Assembly: GCA_946641515.1 (NCBI GenBank)
Contig: CAMPBT010000001.1
Coordinates: forward strand, 124,001 to 188,000
Length of the DNA stretch: 64,000 nucleotides
Direction of reading: 5' to 3'
DNA from: UBA3210 sp002363635
Lineage (GTDB): Bacteria > Bacillota_I > Bacilli_A > RFN20 > CAG-449
Every line of letters starts with the position of its first letter. Positions within the stretch are counted from its first letter, which is position 1. Shown piece after piece: positions 42,072 through 50,829 of this stretch. A program made the position numbers and the translations under genes. Under the pieces are notes generated by a model. That model made no database searches. It saw only the letters and a list, made by a program, of their open reading frames with translations, and had not been told where the DNA came from.

Positions 42072-43187
42072 TTATAATTTTAAGATTACAATTACTGCTA
42101 TTAAAAATACTGTATTAACAATAAATGCGATGATGTCTTGCTTAGTAGGTTTAAATGATCTATTTGAAATAGAGATTATTAAATAATAACCTATATAAAC
42201 TATTGTTAACCAAATGATTACTGTGTATGAAGGACTATAATAATTAAATTTAATTGTGTAGTAAGTAATAATGATAAATGAAACGTAATATAACCATTTA
42301 ATCCAGCGATATCTCTTTTTAATTGAACCTGCATATTCTCCTGAAGGTTCTTTTGCAATAAACATATATGCAAATGCTGCTCCTCCAAATACTAAAGATA
42401 CAATTAATAAGATTATTGATGGTATAAAATCTTTAAGCCCAGATAATTCCATACCATTAATTAAACTATAGAAAATATAATGAATATTATCTCCTACATG
42501 AATTCCTGATAAGCCATAGACCATAAGATTTATATCTTTAAAATCATTACCAGTTATACAGTGATAAATATCATTAGTAAATAGATATGCTGAACCAATA
42601 ATTAAACCTAAAATGAATTGACCACATAATACATAAATAATTGAATCTAATGTATTATTTCCTAAGCTAACTAAGAATGCTGAGGTAAAATATAATGCAC
42701 TTCCTTCAATAATTAACGTTAGATATAAAGGTAGAGAATAAATTAAATGCCATTCATTTGTTTTGTCTACATTTTCTACGAGTAAAGCATTATTATATCT
42801 AATTCCAAAAATAAGAATTGAAATCCAATAGAAGAAAGTAAATAAAACTAAGATGATAGTTAAACCTAAGACTAATCTAGTTCTTTTAAGTTCTTTTTCT
42901 TTAAATGGTAATTGATAGAATGTATCTGCTTGAGTATGTTTAAAACGATAATCTAAGGCAAATAAAGGCATAGCCGCGCAGACAATTAAAAATGGAGTAT
43001 TGTAGATACCAATTCTAGGAAATTGATTAATTTGATATTTAGCTTCTTCTGGTGGTAAGTAACTGTATCTATCAATAATTTTGTAATTAAAAGCATTAGA
43101 GAGAATTACTACCGCAAAAATAATAAAGATAACACCAATTAGAGGTAACCAATCTTTTAGTTGGTATTTTAATAATTTCTTATTCAT
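42072..43187 (-). CDS. ABC-2-like permease of a GntR-linked exporter
   Basis: 371 aa with about ten hydrophobic segments and a characteristic polar first loop (Y-S-Y-L-P-P-E-E-A-K-Y-Q-I-N-Q-F-P). L-D-Y-R-F-K-H-T-Q-A-D-T-F-Y-Q-L-P-F-K-E lies near 80-100, a pattern common to YtrC/YtrD-like permeases. It overlaps the ATPase gene by 8 bp. In Bacillus the ytr operon responds to cell-wall antibiotics; a similar envelope-stress role is inferred here. Confidence 0.78.
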   Translation of the reverse strand: MNKKLLKYQLKDWLPLIGVIFIIFAVVILSNAFNYKIIDRYSYLPPEEAKYQINQFPRIGIYNTPFLIVCAAMPLFALDYRFKHTQADTFYQLPFKEKELKRTRLVLGLTIILVLFTFFYWISILIFGIRYNNALLVENVDKTNEWHLIYSLPLYLTLIIEGSALYFTSAFLVSLGNNTLDSIIYVLCGQFILGLIIGSAYLFTNDIYHCITGNDFKDINLMVYGLSGIHVGDNIHYIFYSLINGMELSGLKDFIPSIILLIVSLVFGGAAFAYMFIAKEPSGEYAGSIKKRYRWIKWLYYVSFIIITYYTIKFNYYSPSYTVIIWLTIVYIGYYLIISISNRSFKPTKQDIIAFIVNTVFLIAVIVILKL

Positions 43188-44067
43188 GTTTTGACTCCTT
43201 TCTTGAAACCATCATATTTAACATGACAATTTCTTCTGGATCAAGTGGTATTTCTTCTAAAATTAGAGGCTTATAGTTTTTATTAATAAAAGGCATAAAG
43301 TCATCATTCTTATAAATAACAACGTGATAAATTGAACCGACTTTCTTTAAAGAGATAACTTTAAATCCGTTTTCTAATAAGACTTTTTCATCAAGTTCTT
43401 CTTTTTGAGCAATTTGGTATTTAACCATTTCAGTTGCTAAATCTTCTGATTTACCATCTTTTGTTAATGAACCTTTATAGAGAATTAAAACTCTATCTGC
43501 AAGCTGGTCTAAAGCATTAATATTGTGAGAGGCAATAATAATACATCTTCCTTCTTCTTTTAAATTAAGAATTTCTTCTTTAATTGTGTTCATAACTAAT
43601 GGATCAAGACCATCAAATGCTTCATCAAGTAAGATGTATTTGCAATCAACACTTAATGCTAAAGCGATAAATAATTGTCTTTTCATACCTTTAGAAAAGC
43701 CTGAGACTTTTCTTCCAATTGGTAAAGAGAAGGTATTAATTAAACGGTAGAATTTGTCTTTATCTAATTTATAAAAATTATTATAGAATTCAAATACTGA
43801 TTTAATAGTTTGATATGCCTTAATATAAGGATCATCTGGTAAGAAGAAGACTAATTCTTTAGCTTCTTTATTTGAATTTTTATATTCATCGATAGTAATT
43901 TCTCCAGAATCTTGGTAAATTACATTACTTATTAGACGTAGTAAAGTAGATTTTCCTGCGCCATTTTCCCCAACTAGGCCAACAATACCTTTATCAATAT
44001 TTACTGATAAATTATTACAAGCCTGTACTTTATCAAAACGTTTTGATAAGTTTTTAATTTCAATCAT
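43180..44067 (-). CDS. ABC transporter ATP-binding protein (YtrB-like)
   Basis: 295 aa from ATG 44067, preceded by GGAGGGAGG; the longer frame extends into the regulator gene. Walker A G-E-N-G-A-G-K-S-T, Q-loop-equivalent F-F-L-P-D-D-P-Y, signature V-S-G-F-S-K-G-M-K-R-Q, Walker B Y-I-L-L-D-E-A-F-D-G-L-D-P and the H-loop I-I-A-S-H-N are all present. The Glu-Ala at Walker B and the Ser-Lys signature (S-K-G-M) are typical of ABC-2 exporters. Its start overlaps the GntR stop by 8 bp. Confidence 0.9.
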   Translation of the reverse strand: MIEIKNLSKRFDKVQACNNLSVNIDKGIVGLVGENGAGKSTLLRLISNVIYQDSGEITIDEYKNSNKEAKELVFFLPDDPYIKAYQTIKSVFEFYNNFYKLDKDKFYRLINTFSLPIGRKVSGFSKGMKRQLFIALALSVDCKYILLDEAFDGLDPLVMNTIKEEILNLKEEGRCIIIASHNINALDQLADRVLILYKGSLTKDGKSEDLATEMVKYQIAQKEELDEKVLLENGFKVISLKKVGSIYHVVIYKNDDFMPFINKNYKPLILEEIPLDPEEIVMLNMMVSRKESKHE

Positions 44068-44407
44068 TAATTGTTCCTCCCTCCTTGAATTCCTTAATGA
44101 CTTCTTCAATGTCTTCAAGAGAATATGAGGACATTAAAGAGAAGATTTCTTTCTTTAATTCTTTTTTCTTTTCTTCTTTATTAATGATATTTACTTGATA
44201 ACCTTTTTTTGGAATCGGTGTAATAACTTTTTTATCTGCTAATAAAGAGAAAGCATGCGCGACTGTATTAGGATTTACTTTATTTTCTAAAGCGACATCT
44301 CTTACAGATGGTAAATAATCTCCTGGACTATAGACTCCTAGAGATATAAGTTTTTCATAATAAGACGCGATTTCTTCAAAGATAGGTTTATTACCTGAAA
44401 ATTTCAT
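44060..44407 (-). CDS. GntR-family regulator, YtrA subfamily
   Basis: 115 aa. The winged helix reads P-I-F-E-E-I-A-S-Y-Y-E-K-L-I, G-D-Y-L-P-S-V-R-D-V-A-L-E-N-K-V-N-P-N-T-V-A-H-A-F, then the wing with P-K-K-G-Y-Q-V. The C-terminal tail is a short helical dimerisation segment, as in YtrA proteins, with no effector domain. It is first in the operon with the ABC genes, so autorepression of the operon is likely. Confidence 0.9.
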   Translation of the reverse strand: MKFSGNKPIFEEIASYYEKLISLGVYSPGDYLPSVRDVALENKVNPNTVAHAFSLLADKKVITPIPKKGYQVNIINKEEKKKELKKEIFSLMSSYSLEDIEEVIKEFKEGGTIND

Positions 44408-44469
44408 AATCTCCTCCTATGCTGTATTAACTGTACTATCTGTATTAGACAATGTCAAGTGCTTTGTAA

Positions 44470-44503
44470 CAAAAAAACCGTTATCCATTTTCGGTAACGG
44501 TTC
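44470..44503 (-). terminator. terminator of the 415-aa membrane protein gene
   Basis: AACCGTTATC and GGTAACGGTT (44477-44502) pair around CATTTTC. On the minus strand a T7 run follows. It ends just beyond the gene's stop. Confidence 0.8.
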
Positions 44504-44508
44504 GATTT

Positions 44509-45756
44509 TTATTTTTTCATAACGTATTTAATCAAAGATTTATTAATTAATTTTACTTCTTTTGTGCCATTCTTATAAATGACATATTTAATATTCTTAT
44601 CAACGTGCTGATTAATTTCGTCTTCTAAATGATTCATGACATAATCAAGTCCATCAACTTCAACATTATTTCTTTTTAATAATTGATATAATTCTGGAGA
44701 AACCATCACTAAGACAGGGTATCCTTCATCTACATTTTCTTCAGATATAATATAGATATTGCAAGAATTATACATTTTACGGTATTGAACGATAGTATAT
44801 AAATGTAATGATGAATAAGGAATAAGTTCCTTAAATCTAGGCTTTTCATGTTTATTTTCTGGTTCTGTATATACTAAGAAACCTTCATCATTAAAATTTT
44901 TTAATTCAAATTTCTTATAGAATTCTTTTAAAGAATGGTTTTCTAAAAAATCTTTATAATGTTCTACAAATAAAGGAACATCTTTTTTCTTAAATGGTTT
45001 ATTGATGAAAAATACATATAAAGTAGATAATGCGATTGATGAAATAACAAATGGTAAAATTGAGATAGCACCTATTTTTTCATCAATATTAATTAATACA
45101 ACCAATAAACTTAATAAGCCAATTTGTAATAGCATGAATATAACAATTGAAATGAAGATAAATGATCTTGGTAATGGTCTACTTTCTTTTTTAGTAACAT
45201 TGTTACTCACGTAATTTGTAAGTAAGAATACATCGATTACACTGTAATTTTCAATTTTTGGTTTTCTACGTAATATCATCCAAATAGTATTGTTGATTAA
45301 GCCAAGTAGAATTATTCCTCCTCCTACTCCTACCATAGAATAAGAATCAATTACATAATCATTGTAGACATCGACTAGAACTTCATTATTTTGGGTAATT
45401 TTTATAACATTATTTTTACCATATGCTGAATATTTTAATGAATAACTAAATTCATATGTTTCATTTTTTGCTAGGGTAGTAGAAATTTTTTCATAAGTAA
45501 CAAAATCGTTTGGTAAAGTATAAGTTTGGTTATCTGTAGTAATTATTGTATTTGTGTTTTCTTCATCATATTTAATATCACTTATAGTAGAGATAGTTGA
45601 AACGATATTTGATTCATTTAAATCAGTAACGTATTTAACTCCAAATCCTATTAAAATTAAACCACCTATATAGAAGAATATCGCAAGAAGCATTAGTGTT
45701 GCTCTAGCTGATTGACGTTTATCGATTTGAACTTTTTTGTTATCTATATTTTCCAT
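44509..45756 (-). CDS. hypothetical membrane protein, 415 aa
   Basis: Four membrane helices: one near 20-42, one near 140-162 after an extracytoplasmic domain of about 100 residues rich in Thr/Asn, and two near 200-250. A cytoplasmic C-terminal domain of about 160 residues follows, with D-E-G-Y-P-V-L-V-M-V-S-P-E-L-Y-Q-L-L. No family is recognised. It is a single gene between the GntR operon and the divergent YjbR-like gene. Confidence 0.6.
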   Translation of the reverse strand: MENIDNKKVQIDKRQSARATLMLLAIFFYIGGLILIGFGVKYVTDLNESNIVSTISTISDIKYDEENTNTIITTDNQTYTLPNDFVTYEKISTTLAKNETYEFSYSLKYSAYGKNNVIKITQNNEVLVDVYNDYVIDSYSMVGVGGGIILLGLINNTIWMILRRKPKIENYSVIDVFLLTNYVSNNVTKKESRPLPRSFIFISIVIFMLLQIGLLSLLVVLINIDEKIGAISILPFVISSIALSTLYVFFINKPFKKKDVPLFVEHYKDFLENHSLKEFYKKFELKNFNDEGFLVYTEPENKHEKPRFKELIPYSSLHLYTIVQYRKMYNSCNIYIISEENVDEGYPVLVMVSPELYQLLKRNNVEVDGLDYVMNHLEDEINQHVDKNIKYVIYKNGTKEVKLINKSLIKYVMKK

Positions 45757-45893
45757 AATTTTTCCTTAGTCATACAAGGAATATTATATAGATTACTCGG
45801 AACAAAAAACAATATAATGTAAACAATCAAAAAAATCATTTCACTTATATATTTTAACTTATCTTAACTAATGGTAGACTATGATATATAGAT

Positions 45894-46943
45894 ATGAATA
45901 ACTTAATTGAACAAGAAATATTTGAAAATAAAAAAGTCAATTTTAATGCTTTAGAGTCTTATGGATTTATTAAAGAAAATGATTATTACGTATATCGCAA
46001 AATATTAAGTAATAATCAATTTAAAGCTGTGATTAAAATTGACGAAAAAGGGCGGATAATTGGGGATATTTACGACATTGAATATAATGATTTATATGAA
46101 GCTTATAGACGTACTTTTGGACTTGGAGAATTTGCTTCTTCCATTAAAGAAGAATACGTTTTAGTTCTAGAAGATATTAAGAAGAATTGTTTTGTAGATT
46201 CATTATTTTCTTCTCCTCAAGCAGAAAGAATTAATAATTACATTTTTGAAAAATATAATGATAAACCAGAATTTCCTTTTGAAGATGAAGCTAATAAAGA
46301 TGCTTGTATATATCGAAATAAAGATACTCAAAAATGGTATTCAATAATTATGCGAGTTTTAAGAAATAAAGTTGATAAATCTTCATCGGCTTTAGAAATG
46401 ATTTACTGTATGAATTTAAGAGTTATAGAAGGCGAAGCTAAAGAACTAATCGGGAGAAAAGGATTTTATGAATGTTACCATATGAATAAAAAATTATGGA
46501 TTAGCATAATTCTTGACGATACATTAGAAGATGAAATCATTTTTAAATATATTGATCAGTCTTATAATTTCTTTAAACGTAATGATAAGTGGATAGTTCC
46601 TGCTAGAGCAGATTATTTTGATTTAACAACATATTTTAATAATCCTAGAAAAGAAAATGTATGGAAGATGTATAAAGGGGCAAAGGTCGGAGATACTATG
46701 TATCTATATGCGTCTAATCCTTATTCTTGCATTATGTATAAGACAGTTGTTACTCAAGTTAATATTCCTTCTAAATATAAGAAAAGTAATGGGGAATATA
46801 TGGAACTAATTTTAGTAAAAGTAATTGGAAAATATCCTTATGAAAAATATACTTTAAAGACTATTTCTAAGTATGGAATTAAGACTGTTAGAGGCCCTAG
46901 GTCGATGCCAGAAGAACTTTTATCATTTATGAATGAAAAATAA
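45894..46943 (+). CDS. MmcQ/YjbR-like protein with N- and C-terminal extensions
   Basis: 349 aa. The centre (about 100-225) resembles MmcQ/YjbR: F-V-D-S-L-F-S-S-P-Q-A-E-R-I, K-W-Y-S-I-I-M-R-V, I-G-R-K-G-F-Y-E-C-Y-H-M-N-K-K-L-W-I-S-I-I-L-D. The first 90 residues contain Y-V-Y-R-K-I-L and may be a partial duplication. The C-terminal 110 residues (V-G-D-T-M-Y-L-Y-A-S-N-P-Y-S-C-I-M-Y-K) look like an EVE/PUA-type domain that binds modified bases or RNA. No ribosome site precedes the ATG, and TATGAT lies 8 bp upstream, suggesting a leaderless mRNA. Confidence 0.65.
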   Translation: MNNLIEQEIFENKKVNFNALESYGFIKENDYYVYRKILSNNQFKAVIKIDEKGRIIGDIYDIEYNDLYEAYRRTFGLGEFASSIKEEYVLVLEDIKKNCFVDSLFSSPQAERINNYIFEKYNDKPEFPFEDEANKDACIYRNKDTQKWYSIIMRVLRNKVDKSSSALEMIYCMNLRVIEGEAKELIGRKGFYECYHMNKKLWISIILDDTLEDEIIFKYIDQSYNFFKRNDKWIVPARADYFDLTTYFNNPRKENVWKMYKGAKVGDTMYLYASNPYSCIMYKTVVTQVNIPSKYKKSNGEYMELILVKVIGKYPYEKYTLKTISKYGIKTVRGPRSMPEELLSFMNEK

Positions 46944-46952
46944 TAAAATTGT

Positions 46953-46982
46953 CTATTAATTTATAAATTAATAGGCTTTTTT
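46953..46982 (+). terminator. terminator of the YjbR-like gene
   Basis: CTATTAATTT (46953-46962) pairs with AAATTAATAG (46965-46974), followed by GC and T6. Confidence 0.75.
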
Positions 46983-47075
46983 AGCAATTTTTTAATGCAA
47001 AAAAATCATTAAAAACTATATAAATTTTAATCGCGTAGTGCTAGGCTTAAAATTAATAAATCGAGGAGAACTATA

Positions 47076-47651
47076 ATGAAAATACTAGAAGAAAGAATTC
47101 TTAAAGATGGGGTAATCTTAAACAATGAAATATTAAAAGTTGATTCATTCATTAATCATCAAATTGATGTTAAATTACTTCGTGATATCTCAGCTTATAT
47201 CAGTGCACATTTTAAAGGTGTTAATAAAATTGTCACTATTGAAACTAGCGGTATTCCTTTTGCTCTTGGAGTTGCTCAACAGTTTGATGATTGCCCAGTA
47301 GTTTTTGCGAAAAAATCAAAGAGCGCCATTGTTGATGAGAATAATATTTATACTGCAGAAGTAAAATCATTTACTAGAAAAACTACTTCAACAATATCAA
47401 TCGATAAAAGATTCTTATCAAAAGGTGATAAAGTTCTTATTGTTGATGATTTCTTAGCAGAAGGTAATGCAGGTCTTGCCTTAGCATCAATTATTAAAGA
47501 AGCAGGAGTAGAATTAGTAGGATTTGCAACAGTTATCGAAAAAGTATTTCAAGGTGGTAGAGAACGTCTTGAAAGACAAGGTATTAAAGTTGTCGCATGT
47601 GCATCTATTGAAGCATTTATAGACAATAAACCAGTATTTGTAGAAAAATAG
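47076..47651 (+). CDS. xpt: xanthine phosphoribosyltransferase
   Basis: 191 aa, the size of Bacillus Xpt. It converts xanthine and PRPP to XMP in purine salvage. M-K-I-L-E-E-R-I-L-K-D-G, the flexible loop, the PRPP motif V-L-I-V-D-D-F-L-A-E-G-N-A near 128-140, and the late E-K-V-F-Q-G-G-R-E-R-L are characteristic. CGAGGAG is 7 bp before the ATG. It sits upstream of a guanine-riboswitch-controlled importer, but its own upstream region shows no riboswitch. Confidence 0.93.
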   Translation: MKILEERILKDGVILNNEILKVDSFINHQIDVKLLRDISAYISAHFKGVNKIVTIETSGIPFALGVAQQFDDCPVVFAKKSKSAIVDENNIYTAEVKSFTRKTTSTISIDKRFLSKGDKVLIVDDFLAEGNAGLALASIIKEAGVELVGFATVIEKVFQGGRERLERQGIKVVACASIEAFIDNKPVFVEK

Positions 47652-47662
47652 ATTTTAAAAAG

Positions 47663-47691
47663 GTTATGAAATCGCTTTCATAACTTTTTTT
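47663..47691 (+). terminator. terminator of xpt
   Basis: GTTATGAAA (47663-47671), loop TCGC and TTTCATAAC (47676-47684), perfect 9 bp, followed by T7. Confidence 0.85.
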
Positions 47692-47759
47692 ATCAAAAAG
47701 TGTTTAATTTTTATCGATAACAAGATAATAATAAAATTGTCGATATGATAAGTCGGCAT

Positions 47760-47824
47760 TTTCGTATAATTACCCTAATTGGTGGGAAAGTCTCTACGCT
47801 TGACCGTAATCAAGCACTACGAAA
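47760..47824 (+). promoter_or_regulatory. purine riboswitch, guanine class
   Basis: P1: TTTCGTA (47760-47766) with TACGAAA (47818-47824). J1/2 is TAAT, as in known aptamers. P2 is CCC with GGG; L2 has the GG (47781-47782) and L3 the CC (47804-47805) that form the loop-loop contact. J2/3 is GTCTCTAC (47790-47797), differing from consensus only at the flipped-out U48 (here C). P3: GCTTGA with TCAAGC. J3/1 has A-C, so the specificity base (C74 equivalent, 47817) is C, predicting guanine or hypoxanthine. L3 is one base shorter than usual. A downstream AAATAAAG/CTTTATTT hairpin overlapping P1 may be the expression platform. Confidence 0.85.
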
Positions 47825-47910
47825 TAAAGAACTTATTCATAATTTTAAGGCTTTATTTATAATGGCTTTCTTTTTCTGATTTTGGTATTCAAAATAAGGG
47901 AGAGAAAAAT

Positions 47911-49119
47911 ATGAAAAAACAACTTTTAGTTCTTGCATCCGCTATTTGTCTTACTGGTGCGGCAGGAGCTTCTTTAGTCAGTTGTAATAATGACTCAAGA
48001 GTTCAGGTCGGATTAATCGCTTTACACGATGAAAACTCAACTTATGACAAAAACTTCATTGATGCATTCAAGGCAGCAGCTGAAGCAAAAGGTGTCAAAG
48101 CAGTTATCAAAACTGGTGTTCCAGAAGGCACAGAATGCTATGAAGCAGCAGCAGATTTAGCAGATCAAGGCTGCAAATTTGTTTTTGCTGATTCATTTGG
48201 TCATGAAGATTACATGATTAAAGCAGCAAAAGAATTCAAAGATGTCCAGTTCTCACATGGTACTGGTACAAAAGCACACACAGAAAATTTATCTAACTAC
48301 CACAATGCATTTGCTTCTATCTATGAAGGCAGATACATCGCAGGCGTTGCAGCAGGCTTAAAATTAAAATCTATGATTGAAGCAAATCCAAATACTTCAC
48401 ATAAATTAGGCTATGTTGGCGCTTATACATACGCTGAAGTTATTTCAGGTTATACAGCATACTACCTTGGTGCAAAATCAATTGTTGATGATGTCACTAT
48501 GGAAGTTCAATTCACAGGTTCATGGTATGATGAAGCTAGTGAAAAAGATGCTGCAAAAAAATTAATTGCTAACGGTTGCTCAGTTATTTCACAGCACGCA
48601 GACTCATGGGGTGCTCCAAATGCTTGTGAAGAAGCAGGTGTTCCAAATATCACATATAATGGATCAACAGAATCAAACTGCCCAAATACATATGTTATTT
48701 CTTCAAAGATTAACTGGCAGCCATATTTTGAAGATTGCTTCGATAAAATCTTAAATGGCGGTACAATTGCTACAGATTATACTGGTTCTTTAGGAGATAC
48801 TTTATACGTTGGCTCAGTTGTTAATACTACTCTTGGTGCTAAAGCTGCTGTTTCTGGCACAGAAGCAAAATTAAATGAAGTCCATGCTGCATTAAAGAAT
48901 GGCACATTAAAAGTCTTTGATACTTCAAAATTCGCAGTTGATGGTAAGACAGTTACTTCATATTTAGCAGATGTTAACACAGATGCTGAATTCAAAGGTG
49001 ATACAGAAGTTATTAAGACAGTAAATGGTGTTTCATACTTCGCTGAATCAGAATTTAGATCTGCTCCATATTTCGATTTAAAGATTGATGGTATTTCATT
49101 ATTAAATACAAAATTCTAG
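47911..49119 (+). CDS. BMP-family substrate-binding lipoprotein (nucleoside/purine importer)
   Basis: 402 aa. The signal peptide has the lipobox L-V-S-C with Cys25. The mature protein matches the basic membrane protein (Med/PnrA-like) fold: V-G-L-I-A-L-H-D-E-N-S-T-Y-D-K-N-F, D-Q-G-C-K-F-V-F-A-D-S-F-G-H-E-D, E-G-R-Y-I-A-G-V-A-A-G, and G-S-W-Y-D-E-A-S-E-K-D-A-A. PnrA/BmpA proteins bind purine nucleosides. Guanine-riboswitch control, and the ATPase and two permeases downstream, fit a guanosine/inosine importer. AGGGAGAG is the ribosome site. Confidence 0.92.
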   Translation: MKKQLLVLASAICLTGAAGASLVSCNNDSRVQVGLIALHDENSTYDKNFIDAFKAAAEAKGVKAVIKTGVPEGTECYEAAADLADQGCKFVFADSFGHEDYMIKAAKEFKDVQFSHGTGTKAHTENLSNYHNAFASIYEGRYIAGVAAGLKLKSMIEANPNTSHKLGYVGAYTYAEVISGYTAYYLGAKSIVDDVTMEVQFTGSWYDEASEKDAAKKLIANGCSVISQHADSWGAPNACEEAGVPNITYNGSTESNCPNTYVISSKINWQPYFEDCFDKILNGGTIATDYTGSLGDTLYVGSVVNTTLGAKAAVSGTEAKLNEVHAALKNGTLKVFDTSKFAVDGKTVTSYLADVNTDAEFKGDTEVIKTVNGVSYFAESEFRSAPYFDLKIDGISLLNTKF

Positions 49120-49140
49120 TTTTGATTTAATTTATATATA

Positions 49141-49172
49141 CCCAGGAGAGGATTATCCTCTCTTGGGTTTTA
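49141..49172 (+). terminator. intra-operon hairpin between lipoprotein and ATPase
   Basis: CCCAGGAGAGGA and TCCTCTCTTGGG (49141-49167) form a very stable stem followed by TTTTA. The next gene begins 20 bp later, so partial termination or transcript stabilisation is likely. Confidence 0.75.
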
Positions 49173-49191
49173 CCTTTTATATGGAGGCACT

Positions 49192-50829
49192 ATGGTAGCA
49201 AAGAATAATACAAAAAATATTAATATTACTTTTGAAAATATCTCTAAATCTTTTGGAGTAGTTAAAGCTAACCAAAATGTTAATTTAGATATTTATGAAG
49301 GCGAAATTTTAGCGTTACTTGGAGAAAATGGCTCTGGTAAAACTACTTTGATGAATATGCTTTCAGGCATCTATTATCCTGATGAAGGAAACATATATGT
49401 CAAAGGAGAGAAAGTAAACATTGCTTCACCTAAAGATGCATTCTCTTATCATATTGGAATGATTCATCAACATTTTAAATTAATTGATGTTTTTACTTCT
49501 TTAGAGAATATTGTTTTAGGCATTGAATCTAATGTTTCTAAGAAACAAAAGTGGTCATATTTCTTTAAGAACTTCTATAAGAAAAAAGAAGATAGAGAAA
49601 CTAAATATATTGATAGAGCAAGTGTTAAAGATGCAAGACCTATCGTCCAAGAAATCTGTGATAAATATGGTTTTATCTTAGATTTAGATAAAAAAGTTTA
49701 TGATATGTCAGTATCAGAAAAGCAAACTCTAGAAATTGTCAAAACTCTTTATAGAGGCGCGGATATTTTAATTCTTGATGAACCTACTGCAGTTTTAACT
49801 CCTATTGAAATTGATAAATTATTCAATGTCTTAAGAAATATGAAAAATGATGGTAAATCAATTATCATCATTACTCATAAACTTAATGAAGTAATGGAAA
49901 TCTCTGACCGTGTCGCAGTTCTTCGTAAAGGAGAATGCATTGGTTCAGTTGTGACAAAGAATACTAATGAAGCAGAATTAACTGAAATGATGGTAGGTGA
50001 AAAGATTGAACTTAACATCAAAAGAGATGAACCTGTTAATCCTGTCGATAGATTAATTGTTAAGGATCTTGAATGTAAGAATGAAGATGGTAGAGAAATT
50101 CTTCATGATGTTAGTTTTACTGCTAGAAGTGGTGAAATCCTTGGTATTGCAGGTATTTCTGGCTCTGGACAAAAAGAACTTTTAGAAACTATTGCAGGCT
50201 TAATTAAAGGCTCTTCTGGTGAAATTACTTATATTAACCCAAAGACTGATAAAGAAGTTAATTTAAGATCTAAAAGCCCTGCTCAAATTAGAGATTTAGG
50301 TGTTAGATTATCTTTCGTTCCTGAAGATCGACTTGGAATGGGACTTGTAGGTAACATGGACTTAGTTGATAATATGATGCTTCGTTCTTATCGTAAGAGC
50401 AAATCCCATTTAGTAGATAGAAAAAAACCAACAGAACTCGCTAATGAAGTCGTTAATGAACTTGGGGTAAGTACACCAAGTATTCATACATCAGTTAGAA
50501 AATTATCTGGTGGTAACGTTCAAAAAGTTTTAGTAGGTAGAGAAATTGCTTCTCATCCTAAAGTTTTAATGGTTGCATATCCTGTTAGAGGACTTGATAT
50601 TAATTCTTCATATCTAATCTACAATCTATTAAATGAACAAAAGAAAAAAGGTACTGCAATTATCTATGTTGGGGAAGACCTTGATGTTTTAATTGCATTG
50701 TCAGATAGAATTTTAGTTATTGGGGACGGAGAAGTTAGAGGTTTAGTAGATGCAAGAAAGACTACTAAACGTGAAATTGGTTTATTAATGACTAAGAAGA
50801 ATGAAGGAGGCTTAGATGATGACAAATAA
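49192..50829 (+). CDS. nucleoside ABC importer ATPase with two ATP-binding domains (NupO/YufO-like)
   Basis: 545 aa with two fused ABC domains. Domain 1: Walker A G-E-N-G-S-G-K-T-T, Q-loop I-H-Q-H-F, signature-like M-S-V-S-E-K-Q, Walker B L-I-L-D-E-P-T-A-V-L. An insertion after about residue 110 contains K-K-Q-K-W-S-Y-F-F-K-N-F-Y. Domain 2: degenerate Walker A G-I-S-G-S-G-Q-K-E, signature L-S-G-G-N-V-Q-K, and V-A-Y-P-V-R-G-L-D in place of a standard Walker B, as in other carbohydrate/nucleoside uptake ATPases. It overlaps the next permease gene by 14 bp. Confidence 0.92.
   Translation: MVAKNNTKNINITFENISKSFGVVKANQNVNLDIYEGEILALLGENGSGKTTLMNMLSGIYYPDEGNIYVKGEKVNIASPKDAFSYHIGMIHQHFKLIDVFTSLENIVLGIESNVSKKQKWSYFFKNFYKKKEDRETKYIDRASVKDARPIVQEICDKYGFILDLDKKVYDMSVSEKQTLEIVKTLYRGADILILDEPTAVLTPIEIDKLFNVLRNMKNDGKSIIIITHKLNEVMEISDRVAVLRKGECIGSVVTKNTNEAELTEMMVGEKIELNIKRDEPVNPVDRLIVKDLECKNEDGREILHDVSFTARSGEILGIAGISGSGQKELLETIAGLIKGSSGEITYINPKTDKEVNLRSKSPAQIRDLGVRLSFVPEDRLGMGLVGNMDLVDNMMLRSYRKSKSHLVDRKKPTELANEVVNELGVSTPSIHTSVRKLSGGNVQKVLVGREIASHPKVLMVAYPVRGLDINSSYLIYNLLNEQKKKGTAIIYVGEDLDVLIALSDRILVIGDGEVRGLVDARKTTKREIGLLMTKKNEGGLDDDK

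Noticed and set aside
42772..42780. TGTCTAC within the ABC permease gene
   Set aside because: It lies inside coding sequence with no paired repeat and no -10.
47663..47684. CcpA cre site (ATGAAATCGCTTTCA resembles the consensus)
   Set aside because: It is the stem of a perfect terminator hairpin after xpt with T7 following, in no promoter context, so the cre likeness is probably a by-product of the stem.
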